Source: Streptomyces sp. SAT1 (lineage in GTDB: Bacteria; Actinomycetota; Actinomycetes; Streptomycetales; Streptomycetaceae). Taken from it: a stretch of 64,000 nt of DNA. Below are positions 25,219 to 33,659 of the stretch, one piece after another (the stretch's first letter is position 1; every line of letters starts with the position of its first letter). The position numbers and the translations under genes were made by a program. The notes under the pieces were generated by a model. That model made no database searches, was not told where the DNA came from, and worked only from the letters and a program-made list of their open reading frames with translations. Location of the stretch: contig NZ_CP015849.1 of the NCBI RefSeq assembly GCF_001654495.1, positions 4,873,501 through 4,937,500 of the forward strand, given 5' to 3'.

Positions 25219-25385
25219 CGCGGCCTCCGGGTCCGGACGTCGAGGTCGCCCTGCACGGCGAGGCCGACGACCAGCCCCACCGCGCCCAGGACCAGTACCA
25301 GCAGAAACGCCCAGAAACCGCCGAAGTACCCGGCGAAGCCCAGCGCCATGCCCGCCACGAGGCCTGTCGTTGCCGCGTTCATCAT
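25215..25385 (-). CDS. DUF2273-like small membrane protein
   Basis: A 56-residue protein starting ATGATGAAC, with GGGTGAG just upstream and its stop overlapping the next gene's GTG. It is almost wholly hydrophobic (GLVAGMALGFAGYFGGFWAF, then LLVLVLGAVGLVVGL), predicting two short membrane helices, and ends in a charged tail. DUF2273 proteins of about this size are standard partners of Asp23 and AmaP in Firmicutes, which supports both this call and the cluster. Confidence 0.75.
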   Translation of the reverse strand: MMNAATTGLVAGMALGFAGYFGGFWAFLLVLVLGAVGLVVGLAVQGDLDVRTRRPR

Positions 25386-25468
25386 GCACTCACCCGTCTC
25401 ACGAACGTACGTGGCTTTCCCCGGTCACCCGCTCTTCCCCGCTCACGCCCCCAGGGCGCGGCGGCGGC

Positions 25469-25954
25469 TCACCGCACGCGGCCCTCGTCCGGCTGGTCCT
25501 CGTCCTCCTCGTCGGGGAGGTGGACGTCGTCGACGGTGATGTTCACCTCGACGACCTCCAGCCCGGTCATCCGTTCCACGGCGCTGATGACATTGGCGCG
25601 AGCGCCGCCGGCGACGTCGACGATGGAGACGCCGTACTCGACGACGACATCCAGGTCCACCGCGGCCTGGCGCTCGCCGACCTCGACCTTCACTCCTCGT
25701 GTGATGCCGCCTCCGCCGCCGCCCGGCACCCGCTCCCGCACGGCGCCGAGAGCACGGGCCATGCCCGCGCCCAGGCTGTGGATGCCCGGCGACTCGCGGG
25801 TGGCCATGCCCGCGATCTTCGCCACCACGCCGTCCGCGATGGTGGTCTTCCCCCGTGTCTCGGCCGGTGCCCCGGCCCCGGTGCGGCCCTTGAGCGCGCT
25901 CACACCCGCCTCGGGCCGGCTGCCCCCGCCGACGCTGGTGATGTTGTCCGTCAT
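25469..25954 (-). CDS. Asp23/Gls24 family envelope stress response protein
   Basis: A 161-residue protein with the full Asp23 domain (about residues 38-150): TTIADGVVAKIAGMATRE, GVKVEVGERQAAVDLDVVVEYG, ARANVISAVERMTGLEVVEVNI. The tail is acidic (DEEDEDQPDEG). ATG 25954 with GAGGCG upstream is preferred over an in-frame ATG 30 bases earlier. It heads the operon Asp23, DUF2273, Asp23-like, DUF6286, AmaP and is divergent from the ECF sigma gene. Confidence 0.88.
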   Translation of the reverse strand: MTDNITSVGGGSRPEAGVSALKGRTGAGAPAETRGKTTIADGVVAKIAGMATRESPGIHSLGAGMARALGAVRERVPGGGGGGITRGVKVEVGERQAAVDLDVVVEYGVSIVDVAGGARANVISAVERMTGLEVVEVNITVDDVHLPDEEDEDQPDEGRVR

Positions 25955-26054
25955 GGCGGTCGCCTCGATCGGTCGGTCGGACACCGGTGTTGGTGCCCCT
26001 CACAAGGTTGGACATATCGGACGGGGCATCTCTCACGCGCGAAGGCTGTGACGT

Positions 26055-26079
26055 GCATCACAAGGCGCTCTCCGGGTAC
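26055..26079 (+). promoter_or_regulatory. SigB/SigH-type promoter before the ECF sigma gene
   Basis: GCAT (26055-26058) and GGGTAC (26074-26079) are 15 bp apart, fitting GNNT-N14-16-GGGTAY. It ends 34 bp before the start codon. If active, it places this sigma factor under the general stress sigma group. Confidence 0.5.
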
Positions 26080-26113
26080 GCGGCGGTGGTCCGAGTCTTC
26101 GTACGGGAACGCC

Positions 26114-26704
26114 ATGATCGAACGCACCGTGTCCCCACCGCCGGAAGGCGACCTGCGGGAATGTGACCTGCCGGACGGGCTGCTGGCCGTACGGGCGGCA
26201 GAGGGGGACGACGACTCCTTCGCCGCTCTCGTCCGGCGGCACGGCTCGTCCCTGCTCGCCCTGGCCCGCTGCATGCTCGGCAACCCCCAGGACGCCGAGG
26301 ACGCCGTCCAGGACGCCTTCGTCAGTGCCTGGCGGCGGCTGCCGGAGTACCGGCACAGCGCGGAGTTCCGTACCTGGATGTACCGGATCACCGTCAACCG
26401 CTGCCTGACCATGCGACGGCGCAGACCGCCGCCCCTCTCCCTGGACGCCGTCGTCGAGCCCGCGGCGGGCGACGCCTGGAGCCAGCCCGCCCGGTCCGCC
26501 GAGCAGGACGCGGCCACCGCCGCCCTCTCCCGCGCGCTCGCCGAACTGGACGCCGGGCAGCGGCTGTGCTGGATCCTCCGGGAGGTGCAGGGCCTGTCCT
26601 ACAAGGAGATCGCCCACGTGACCCGGACCAGCGAACAGACGGCGCGCGGACGGCTGTTCCGGGCCCGCCGATCCCTTCAGGAGGCGATGGGCCCATGGCG
26701 CTAG
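26114..26704 (+). CDS. ECF-type RNA polymerase sigma factor
   Basis: A 196-residue sigma-70 family member with only regions 2 and 4. Region 2 shows NPQDAEDAVQDAFVSAWRRL near residue 57 and FRTWMYRITVNRCLTMRRRR near residue 85. Region 4 shows LREVQGLSYKEIAHVTRTSE near residue 157. The next gene starts inside its last codons, and that protein carries a zinc anti-sigma-like motif, suggesting a sigma/anti-sigma pair. Divergent Asp23 operon and downstream Asp23-like genes are its likely targets. Confidence 0.88.
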   Translation: MIERTVSPPPEGDLRECDLPDGLLAVRAAEGDDDSFAALVRRHGSSLLALARCMLGNPQDAEDAVQDAFVSAWRRLPEYRHSAEFRTWMYRITVNRCLTMRRRRPPPLSLDAVVEPAAGDAWSQPARSAEQDAATAALSRALAELDAGQRLCWILREVQGLSYKEIAHVTRTSEQTARGRLFRARRSLQEAMGPWR

Positions 26705-27333
26705 ACGCCCCGCACGCACGGCCTTCCGGACCGCCCGGGGCCGACGGGCCCCCGTTCGAAGGCGATGAGGTGCTGCCCTGCGGCCGCCTGCTCAGCCAGG
26801 TGTGGGAGCGGGCGCGGGACATGGCCGCAGACCCGCACACCGCCTCCTGTCCGTACTGCCGCGAGGTCGTCGAGGGGCTGGCGGCGCTGACCGAGGCCAC
26901 CCGGGCGCTGTGCGCCGCCGAGGACACCTCCGCCCTCCGGGCGCTCACCGAGCGCGTCATGGACGTCGTCAGGGCAGAGGTACGGCTCGGACGGCTGCTG
27001 CCCCTGGCCGATCCGGAACGGGACCTGCGGATCGCCGAGAGCGCCGCGGCGAAGGTGCTGCGCCGGGCCGCGGACACGGTGCCCGGCGCCAGGGCGGCGG
27101 CCTGCCGGCTCCGGCCCGAGGGGGAGGGCGCGGACGTCCGCGTCACCCTGACCCTGGCCGCCGCGCTCGACCGCCCGCTGCCCGACCGGGTCCGCCAGGT
27201 GCGCCGGTCCGTCCTCCACTCGGCCCGGCACGACCTGGGCCTCGCCGTGACGGCCGTCGACATCACCGTGACCGGCGTCCTGGAACCGGAACAGCCCCCG
27301 GAGCCCGGCCCCGTGACCGGCGGCGGCGCGTGA
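26695..27333 (+). CDS. Putative zinc anti-sigma / Asp23-like fusion protein
   Basis: A 212-residue protein overlapping the ECF sigma stop by ten bases. Residues C29, H48, C52 and C55 (HTASCPYC) form C-x18-H-x3-C-x2-C, close to the ZAS anti-sigma zinc motif. The C-terminal half (about 105-200) looks like an Asp23 domain: RDLRIAESAAAKVLRRAADT, VRVTLTLAAALDRPLPD, LGLAVTAVDITVTGVL. No membrane segment is seen. I infer that it both restrains the sigma factor and belongs to the Asp23 assembly; neither activity is shown by sequence alone. Confidence 0.72.
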   Translation: MALDAPHARPSGPPGADGPPFEGDEVLPCGRLLSQVWERARDMAADPHTASCPYCREVVEGLAALTEATRALCAAEDTSALRALTERVMDVVRAEVRLGRLLPLADPERDLRIAESAAAKVLRRAADTVPGARAAACRLRPEGEGADVRVTLTLAAALDRPLPDRVRQVRRSVLHSARHDLGLAVTAVDITVTGVLEPEQPPEPGPVTGGGA

Positions 27334-27716
27334 TGACCGCCGTCCCCGCGGCCATGGCGCTGCCCCGCGTCGCCTCCGAGGCGGCCCTCGCGGTGCCCGG
27401 TGTGGCGGCCCTGGACCCCCGCCTCACCCGCCGTCTCGCGGCAGCCGCCGCGCCCGCCCGGCCGGACGCCACCTCGCGACGGGTGCCGCCCGAGGCGGCC
27501 GTCCGGGCCGACCGGGCGCCCGACGGCACGGGGTGGCACATCGAGGTGCGCTGCGTCCTGTCCGGGCGGCGGCGGGCGCTGGACGTCGCCCGTGACGTCC
27601 ACGACCGGGTGGCGGCCGCCGCCGTCGCGCACCTCACCATGCTCGGCGCCGTGGAGCCGGTCACCGTCGAGGTCGTCGTGACCGGTGTCGTCGCCCGGCA
27701 GCCTGACGCGGCGTGA
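27333..27716 (+). CDS. Asp23-like small protein
   Basis: A 127-residue protein whose ATG shares a base with the previous stop (TGATG). The conserved part is WHIEVRCVLSGRRRALDVA followed by VHDRVAAAAVAHLTMLGAVE and VTVEVVVTGVV, the beta-alpha-beta pattern of Asp23 relatives. It lacks membrane segments. It ends the sigma operon, so both sides of the divergent locus make Asp23-type proteins. Confidence 0.68.
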   Translation: MTAVPAAMALPRVASEAALAVPGVAALDPRLTRRLAAAAAPARPDATSRRVPPEAAVRADRAPDGTGWHIEVRCVLSGRRRALDVARDVHDRVAAAAVAHLTMLGAVEPVTVEVVVTGVVARQPDAA

Positions 27717-27799
27717 GGCGCGGCTGCGCGTCCGCGGCCGGAGCGGTGAAGGCCGGGGTCGGAGCGAGGAAGGCCGGAGCCGGGGCCGGGCGAAAAAGA

Positions 27800-27853
27800 C
27801 CGCACCCGGACCGGCATGGCCGCCGTTGTCGGCGGCCTGCGGTCCGGGTGCGG
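27800..27853. terminator. Long-loop bidirectional terminator between Asp23-like gene and sodN
   Basis: A 14-bp perfect repeat, CCGCACCCGGACCG (27800-27813) and CGGTCCGGGTGCGG (27840-27853), encloses a further GC hairpin. It lies between convergent genes, and an AAAAA run precedes it, giving U residues on the sodN transcript. Confidence 0.75.
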
Positions 27854-27905
27854 GCAGGAGACTCTGCGTTCAGAGAAACCGCAGGCCGGAAGGCTCAAGC
27901 GAAGA

Positions 27906-28301
27906 TCAGGCCTTCTTGGTCTCCCAGAAGATCTTGTCGATCTGGGCGATGTAGTCCAGCGCCTTCTGGCCCGTCGCCGGGTCGGTGGAGGCCTTGGCGG
28001 CGGAGAGGGCCTTCAGCGTGTCGTTGACCAGCTGGTGCAGTTCGGGGTACTTCTCGAAGTGCGGGGCCTTGAAGTAGTCGCTCCAGAGCACGGAGACGTG
28101 GTGCTTGGCCAGCTCGGCGCGCTGCTCCTTGATGACCGTGGCGCGGGCCTGGTAGTGCGGGTCGTCGTTGCCGGCCATCTTCTCCTGGACGGCCTTCACC
28201 GACTCCGCCTCGATGCGGGCCTGGGCGGGGTCGTACACACCGCAGGGCAGGTCGCAGTGCGCGCTGACCTTGACCTTGGGGGCAAACAGGCGGGAAAGCA
28301 T
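27906..28301 (-). CDS. sodN: Nickel-containing superoxide dismutase SodN
   Basis: A 131-residue precursor, exactly the Streptomyces length. A 14-residue leader (MLSRLFAPKVKVSA) precedes the nickel hook HCDLPCGVY, so cleavage exposes His1 with Cys2 and Cys6 as ligands. The rest is the four-helix bundle that forms the homohexamer. It disproportionates superoxide in the cytoplasm. The processing protease gene sodX is divergent 145 bp away. Confidence 0.97.
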   Translation of the reverse strand: MLSRLFAPKVKVSAHCDLPCGVYDPAQARIEAESVKAVQEKMAGNDDPHYQARATVIKEQRAELAKHHVSVLWSDYFKAPHFEKYPELHQLVNDTLKALSAAKASTDPATGQKALDYIAQIDKIFWETKKA

Positions 28302-28446
28302 GGAGCATTCCTTCCTCGTGATCGTCTTCTCAGGGGGGACATTACTCCCTGCAAAGCCTGTTTTCGCGGGTGCCCCCAGGGGCTTAGGACAAAAGTCCAG
28401 GGTCAGACTGGGACTGGTGGAGGAACGGACCGGGGAGGTGCCGGGG

Positions 28447-28881
28447 ATGCCGGAGCTGTTGCAGGAGACCGAGCGCAGAGGCGCTCTGCTGCCCTTCGGG
28501 CTGGCCGAGGTGACCGGTCCGTCCATGGTGCCCACGCTGCACCAGGGGGACCGGCTGGTGGTGCAGTACGGGGCCCGGGTCCGCGCGGGGGAGGTGATCG
28601 TGCTGCGCCATCCGTTCCAGCAGGACCTGCTCGTCGTCAAGCGGGCGGCGGAGCGCCGCGAGGGCGGCTGGTGGGTGCTGGGCGACAACGCGTACGCGGG
28701 CGGGGACAGCACCGACTACGGCACGGTGCCGGAGGACCTGGTGCTGGGCAGGGTGTGGCTGCGCTACCGGCCGCGCCGGGACGGTCAGCGCTCGCCGCTG
28801 GCGCTGGTGCGCTGGGTGCTGTCGGCGGTCAGGCCCGTGCTCGCCGACCGGTCGGCCTCCAGGCGCTTGCGGGCCCGGTAG
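28447..28881 (+). CDS. sodX: SodX, maturation protease for nickel superoxide dismutase
   Basis: A 144-residue S26-family (signal-peptidase-like) protease without an obvious N-terminal membrane anchor. The catalytic Ser is in VTGPSMVPTL near residue 22 and the Lys in LLVVKRAA near residue 62; WVLGDNAYAGGDSTDYG is the conserved box E. It would remove the SodN leader to create the nickel site. ATG 28447 has GGGGAGG nine bases upstream. Its last 97 bases overlap the convergent CGNR gene. Confidence 0.9.
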   Translation: MPELLQETERRGALLPFGLAEVTGPSMVPTLHQGDRLVVQYGARVRAGEVIVLRHPFQQDLLVVKRAAERREGGWWVLGDNAYAGGDSTDYGTVPEDLVLGRVWLRYRPRRDGQRSPLALVRWVLSAVRPVLADRSASRRLRAR

Positions 28882-29414
28882 GCGGCCACGTTGGCGCGGG
28901 TGGCGCAGCGGTCGGAGCAGTAGCGGCGGGAGCGGTTGGTCGAGGTGTCCAGATAGGCGTTGCGGCAGGGCGCGGCCTCGCACAGGCCGAGGCGGTCCAC
29001 GCCGTACGCGGTGAGGTGGAAGGCCAGGCCCATGGCCGCGATCGCCGCGTAGCCGGCGGTGGCGTTGGACGGGTGGTCGGCCAGGTGCATGTGCCACAGC
29101 GGCCGGCCGTCCTCGTCGCGGTGGTCGTGCCCGGAGATCTGCGGGCTCACCGGGAACTCCAGCAGCAGCGAGTTCAGCAGGGCCACCGCCAGGGTCTCGT
29201 CGCCCTGGTCGGCCGCCTCGAAGACCGACCGCAGCCGCCCCCGGACCGAGCGGAAGCGGGTGACGTCGGCCTCGGTGGCGCGCCGGGCCGCCGAGCCGTT
29301 GGCACCGAACAGGTCGCGGACCGCCTCCACCGAGGTCAGGACGTCTTTGCCGCGCCCCGGTTCCTCGCTGTTGACGAGACGTACGGCGTAGTCCGAGTAA
29401 TAGGCCAGTTCCAC
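28785..29414 (-). CDS. CGNR zinc-finger protein
   Basis: A 209-residue protein: an N-terminal ABATE-like helical domain (about 1-135) and a C-terminal CGNR-type zinc finger (C146, C151 in LCEAAPCRNAYLDTSTNRSR, then RYCSDRC). The tail is basic (AAYRARKRLEADR). Such proteins are presumed DNA-binding regulators. It overlaps the end of sodX by 97 bp on the opposite strand; both frames have normal coding character, so both are kept. Confidence 0.83.
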   Translation of the reverse strand: MELAYYSDYAVRLVNSEEPGRGKDVLTSVEAVRDLFGANGSAARRATEADVTRFRSVRGRLRSVFEAADQGDETLAVALLNSLLLEFPVSPQISGHDHRDEDGRPLWHMHLADHPSNATAGYAAIAAMGLAFHLTAYGVDRLGLCEAAPCRNAYLDTSTNRSRRYCSDRCATRANVAAYRARKRLEADRSASTGLTADSTQRTSASGER

Positions 29415-29512
29415 TTGTAGTCCTTACGAGGGCGCTCTATGGTCGTGGGTGCGGTCGGTAACAGCCGGTCGTGGTTCCAGGGTATTACGCGACCTGAGTG
29501 AGGGAGACGGCG

Positions 29513-30289
29513 ATGACCGGCACGGGCACGGACGTCACGGCGGCGGGCACCGACTGGCGGGCCTGGCAGGAGAGCTGGGACCGGCAGCAGGAGTGGTACA
29601 TGCCCGACCGGGAGGACCGCTTCCGCATCATGCTCGACATGGTGGAGGCCCTGGTCGGCGCCGCGCCGCGGGTCCTGGACCTGGCCTGCGGCACCGGAAC
29701 CATCACCGCCCGCCTGCTCGACCGCTTCCCGGGGGCCACCAGCACGGGCGTCGACCTCGACCCGGCGCTCCTGGCCATCGCCGAGGGCACCTTCGCGGGT
29801 GACGAGCGCGTCTCCTTCGTGACCGCCGATCTGAAGGACCCCGACTGGACGGCGAAGCTGCCGTACGCCTCCTACGACGCCGTCCTGACCGCCACGGCCC
29901 TGCACTGGCTGCACAGCGAACCCCTCGCCGCCCTTTACGGTCAGGTCGCGGGACTCGTCCGCGACGGTGGTGTCTTCATGAACGCGGACCACATGATCGA
30001 CGAGTCGACGCCCCGGATCAACGCGGCCGAGCGCGCCCAGCGCCACGAGCGCATGGAACGGGCCAAGGAGGAGGGCGCCCTGGACTGGGCCGCCTGGTGG
30101 CAGGTGGCCGCGAAGGACCCGGTGCTGGCCGGGCCGACCGCCCGCCGCTTCGAGATCTACGGGGAGCACGCCGACGGCGACATGCCCTCCGCCGCCTGGC
30201 ACGCGCGCGTGCTGCGCGAGAAGGGCTTCGCCGAGGCCCGCCCGGTGTGGTGCTCGCCGTCGGACACCCTGCTGCTGGCCCTGAAGTAG
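29513..30289 (+). CDS. Class I SAM-dependent methyltransferase
   Basis: A 258-residue methyltransferase. The SAM-binding motif I is RVLDLACGTGTITARLLDRF near residue 54, with the acidic residue of motif II in TGVDLDPALLAIAEG. The substrate cannot be predicted. ATG 29513 is chosen because GAGGGAGA stands before it. An in-frame GTG 15 bases upstream lies within that purine run. It is divergent from the CGNR gene and monocistronic, ending at a strong terminator. Confidence 0.82.
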   Translation: MTGTGTDVTAAGTDWRAWQESWDRQQEWYMPDREDRFRIMLDMVEALVGAAPRVLDLACGTGTITARLLDRFPGATSTGVDLDPALLAIAEGTFAGDERVSFVTADLKDPDWTAKLPYASYDAVLTATALHWLHSEPLAALYGQVAGLVRDGGVFMNADHMIDESTPRINAAERAQRHERMERAKEEGALDWAAWWQVAAKDPVLAGPTARRFEIYGEHADGDMPSAAWHARVLREKGFAEARPVWCSPSDTLLLALK

Positions 30290-30310
30290 CGCGGGCCGCG
30301 GCGCGCGCAG

Positions 30311-30353
30311 GTGTGAGGGGCGGTACGGGTTCGTCCCGTACCGCCCCTCACAC
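30311..30353. terminator. Perfect 19-bp terminator hairpin between methyltransferase and ABC operon
   Basis: Arms at 30311-30329 and 30335-30353 are perfect complements (GTGTGAGGGGCGG... / ...CCGCCCCTCACAC) with a TTCGT loop. It serves both convergent transcripts. Confidence 0.85.
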
Positions 30354-30373
30354 GTGCCCGCCGTACGGCGGGG

Positions 30374-31176
<803 letters not shown>

Positions 31177-31180
<4 letters not shown>

Positions 31181-32112
31181 GCCGTGACCTTCCTGCTGGA
31201 GAAGGACGTCAGATGTGCTCGGACCTTCTGCCAGGGCGTGGCCGGCAGGCTGCGGCTGGAGCCGCGGGCGTAGTACCGCTCGATGTAGTACTGGCCCACG
31301 CTCAGCACCGAGGTCATGATCAGGTACCAGGCGGCGGCGAGGAAGTACATCTCCACCGGGGCGCCGGAGACCTGCCCGATGTCCTGGGCATAGCGGAACA
31401 GCTCCGGATACTGGACGGCCGCCACCAGGGAGGTCGTCTTCAGCATGTTGATGACCTCGTTGCCGGTCGGCGGCACGATCACCCGCATCGCCTGCGGGAT
31501 GATGATGCGCCGCAGGGTCCTGCCGTGGCTCATGCCCAGCGCGTGGGCGGCCTCGGTCTGGCCCTCGTCGACGGCGAGCAGGCCGGCGCGGCAGATCTCC
31601 GCCATGTACGCCGCCTCGTTCAGACCCAGGCCGAGCAGCGCCGTCAGCAGCGGCGTCATGAAGTTCGACCAGTAGTCCTTGTAGAACGGCATCAGGTTGA
31701 CGTACTCGAAGACCAGGCCGAGGTTGAACCAGAGGAACAGCTGGACCAGGACCGGGGTGCCGCGGAAGAACCAGATGTAGAACCAGGCGATCGCCGAGGT
31801 CACCGGGTTCTTCGACAGGCGCATCACCGCGAGGACGATGCCGCCGACGATGCCGATCAGCATCGACAGGACCGTCAGCAGGAGGGTCTTGCCGACGCCG
31901 GTGGTGATCCGGTCGTCGAAGAAGTAGTCCGGCACGGCGTGCCAGTTGATCTTGCCCTGGCCGAACGCGTAGATGATCGCGGCCAGGGCGGCGATCGCGA
32001 CGAGCGCGGTGACGTAGCGCCCGTAGTGCCGGACGGGGATGGCCTTGACGGCCTGGGGGCCGGTGGCGGGCGCGTCGCCGGGCCCGGCCGTCTTGTCGAT
32101 GTCAGCAGTCAC
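31177..32112 (-). CDS. Amino-acid ABC transporter permease
   Basis: A 311-residue HisM/GlnP-type permease. A hydrophobic segment near residue 32 precedes the transmembrane core (about 80-290) with the EAA-like loop [20 protein letters not shown] near residue 205. Only one permease gene is present, so it probably works as a homodimer. It lies 32 bp after the binding-protein gene and overlaps the ATPase gene by four bases. Confidence 0.9.
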
Positions 32113-32144
32113 GGATGTCGCCTCTCAGCGGCCGCTCGGCGCGG

Positions 32145-33113
32145 TCACTTGCCGCCGTTGACGACGGACTCCTTGACGGCGCCGTCCTGGGCGCCCCACT
32201 TCTCCAGGATCTTCTGGTACTCGCCGCTCTTGATGATCGCGTTCATCGCGGCCTGGAGGGCGTCGCGCAGCTGGGTGTTGCTCTTGCCGACGGCGATGCC
32301 GTACGGGGCCGCCTCGACCTGCTCGCCGACGACCTGGAAGTCCTTGCCGCCGCCGGAGGTCTTCACCGCGTACGCGGCGACCGGGAAGTCGGAGGAGGCC
32401 GCGTCCACGCCGCCCGAGCGCAGACGGGTCTGGGCCTGCTGGTCGTCGTCGAACGCCTCGATGGTGAGCTTCTTGCCGCTCGGACACTTCTTCGCCTCGG
32501 CCTTGGCGAGGTCCTGCGAGACGGTGCCGCGCTCCAGCGCGATCTTCTTGCCGCACAGGTCGGACCAGGAGGTGATGTTCTCCGTGTCGCCCTTACGCGT
32601 GTAGATGGAGACGCCGGCGGTCAGGTAGTCGACGAAGTCGACCCCCTCACCGACCTTCTTGCCCGTGGTCGGGTCGACACCGTCCTGGCGGCTCTTGTTG
32701 TCCGTCATCGCCGACATCGCGATGTCGTAGCGGCTGGAGCGGATGCCGGTGAGCAGGGCGTCGAAGGTGCCGTTCTCGAACTGGAAGGTCACGCCGAGCT
32801 GCTTGCCGAGCGCCGCGGCGACATCGGGGTCGAGCCCGGCGACCGCGCCGGACTTGTCCTTGAACTCGACCGGCGCGTAGGCGATGTCCGAACCGACCTT
32901 GACGACACCCTTGTCGCGGATCGCCGCCGGGAGCTTGCCGGCGAGCGGCGCGGAGTTCGCGGAGGAGGAGTTCCCCGAGGACGTGTCCTTGTCCTTGTCC
33001 TTGGTCTGGTCACCGCAGCCGGTGAGCAGCAGGGCGCCTGCGACCGCGATCGCGCCCGCCGCGGCCAGACGGGAGTGCGCGGCGGTCGTACGACGGGTGG
33101 AGCGTGCGGTCAT
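32145..33113 (-). CDS. Amino-acid ABC transporter substrate-binding lipoprotein
   Basis: A 322-residue family 3 solute-binding protein. The lipobox ends at Cys about residue 32 (ALLLTGC), followed by a Lys/Asp/Ser linker. The ligand domain has GVVKVGSDIAYAPVEFKD near residue 69, FDALLTGIRSSRYDIAMSAM and the family's DLCGKKIALERGT. ATG 33113 is preceded by GGAGGA; an upstream in-frame ATG lacks one. It heads the three-gene importer operon. The ligand is not determined. Confidence 0.9.
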   Translation of the reverse strand: MTARSTRRTTAAHSRLAAAGAIAVAGALLLTGCGDQTKDKDKDTSSGNSSSANSAPLAGKLPAAIRDKGVVKVGSDIAYAPVEFKDKSGAVAGLDPDVAAALGKQLGVTFQFENGTFDALLTGIRSSRYDIAMSAMTDNKSRQDGVDPTTGKKVGEGVDFVDYLTAGVSIYTRKGDTENITSWSDLCGKKIALERGTVSQDLAKAEAKKCPSGKKLTIEAFDDDQQAQTRLRSGGVDAASSDFPVAAYAVKTSGGGKDFQVVGEQVEAAPYGIAVGKSNTQLRDALQAAMNAIIKSGEYQKILEKWGAQDGAVKESVVNGGK

Positions 33114-33659
33114 GGTGGGTTCCTCCGGCGGATGGGTGGAGATGCCGATGGGTCGACGAGAACACACACCTTCGGGTGTTGCGACCTCGTGTGATTGACG
33201 CATCTTGCCATTCGGACTGCGCCGTTCAGGGCAATCCCGATGTCAAAATCGGATAACGGGTGATCCGCGGAGCCCGACCGGCCGATCCGCTGGACCGGAC
33301 CTTCGACGGGAATGACTTCTTCCGGCCGGAGAATCTCCTGCCCGGCCCGGCCCGCACCTCGGCGGCGGACGGCTTATGGGCGAATTCGAGGTCTTGTCAA
33401 GGGTTCGGCAAGGACTTGTCCCCATATTGGGCCACGTGTCACGCCGTCGTCATGTGACCTTGGCGTTATGGACTCGTCGCCGACGCCATCCGTCCGGTAA
33501 GAAGGTTCTCTACACCCCTCATCCGGGGCTCAGGGCGCGTGTGCGGCGCGCCCGTCGCGTACGGCACGCACGCATCACTCACGGGCTGTGCGCGGTCCCG
33601 CCCACCCCTCACCAGGAGTGGCCACCCTCAAACCATGAACAATTAAGGGGTAAAACCAA
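33114..33659. other. 546-bp intergenic region between divergent ABC operon and malic enzyme
   Basis: No frame with coding bias and a ribosome site was found. The stretch 33410-33490 is notably AT-richer than its surroundings and contains repeated CTTGTC motifs (near 33392 and 33414), plausible promoter or operator material for either side. I cannot assign a regulator. Confidence 0.45.

Noticed and set aside
33260-33500. Short open frames in the 546-bp gap before malic enzyme
   Set aside because: No ribosome site, no membrane or family features, and AT-rich non-coding character.
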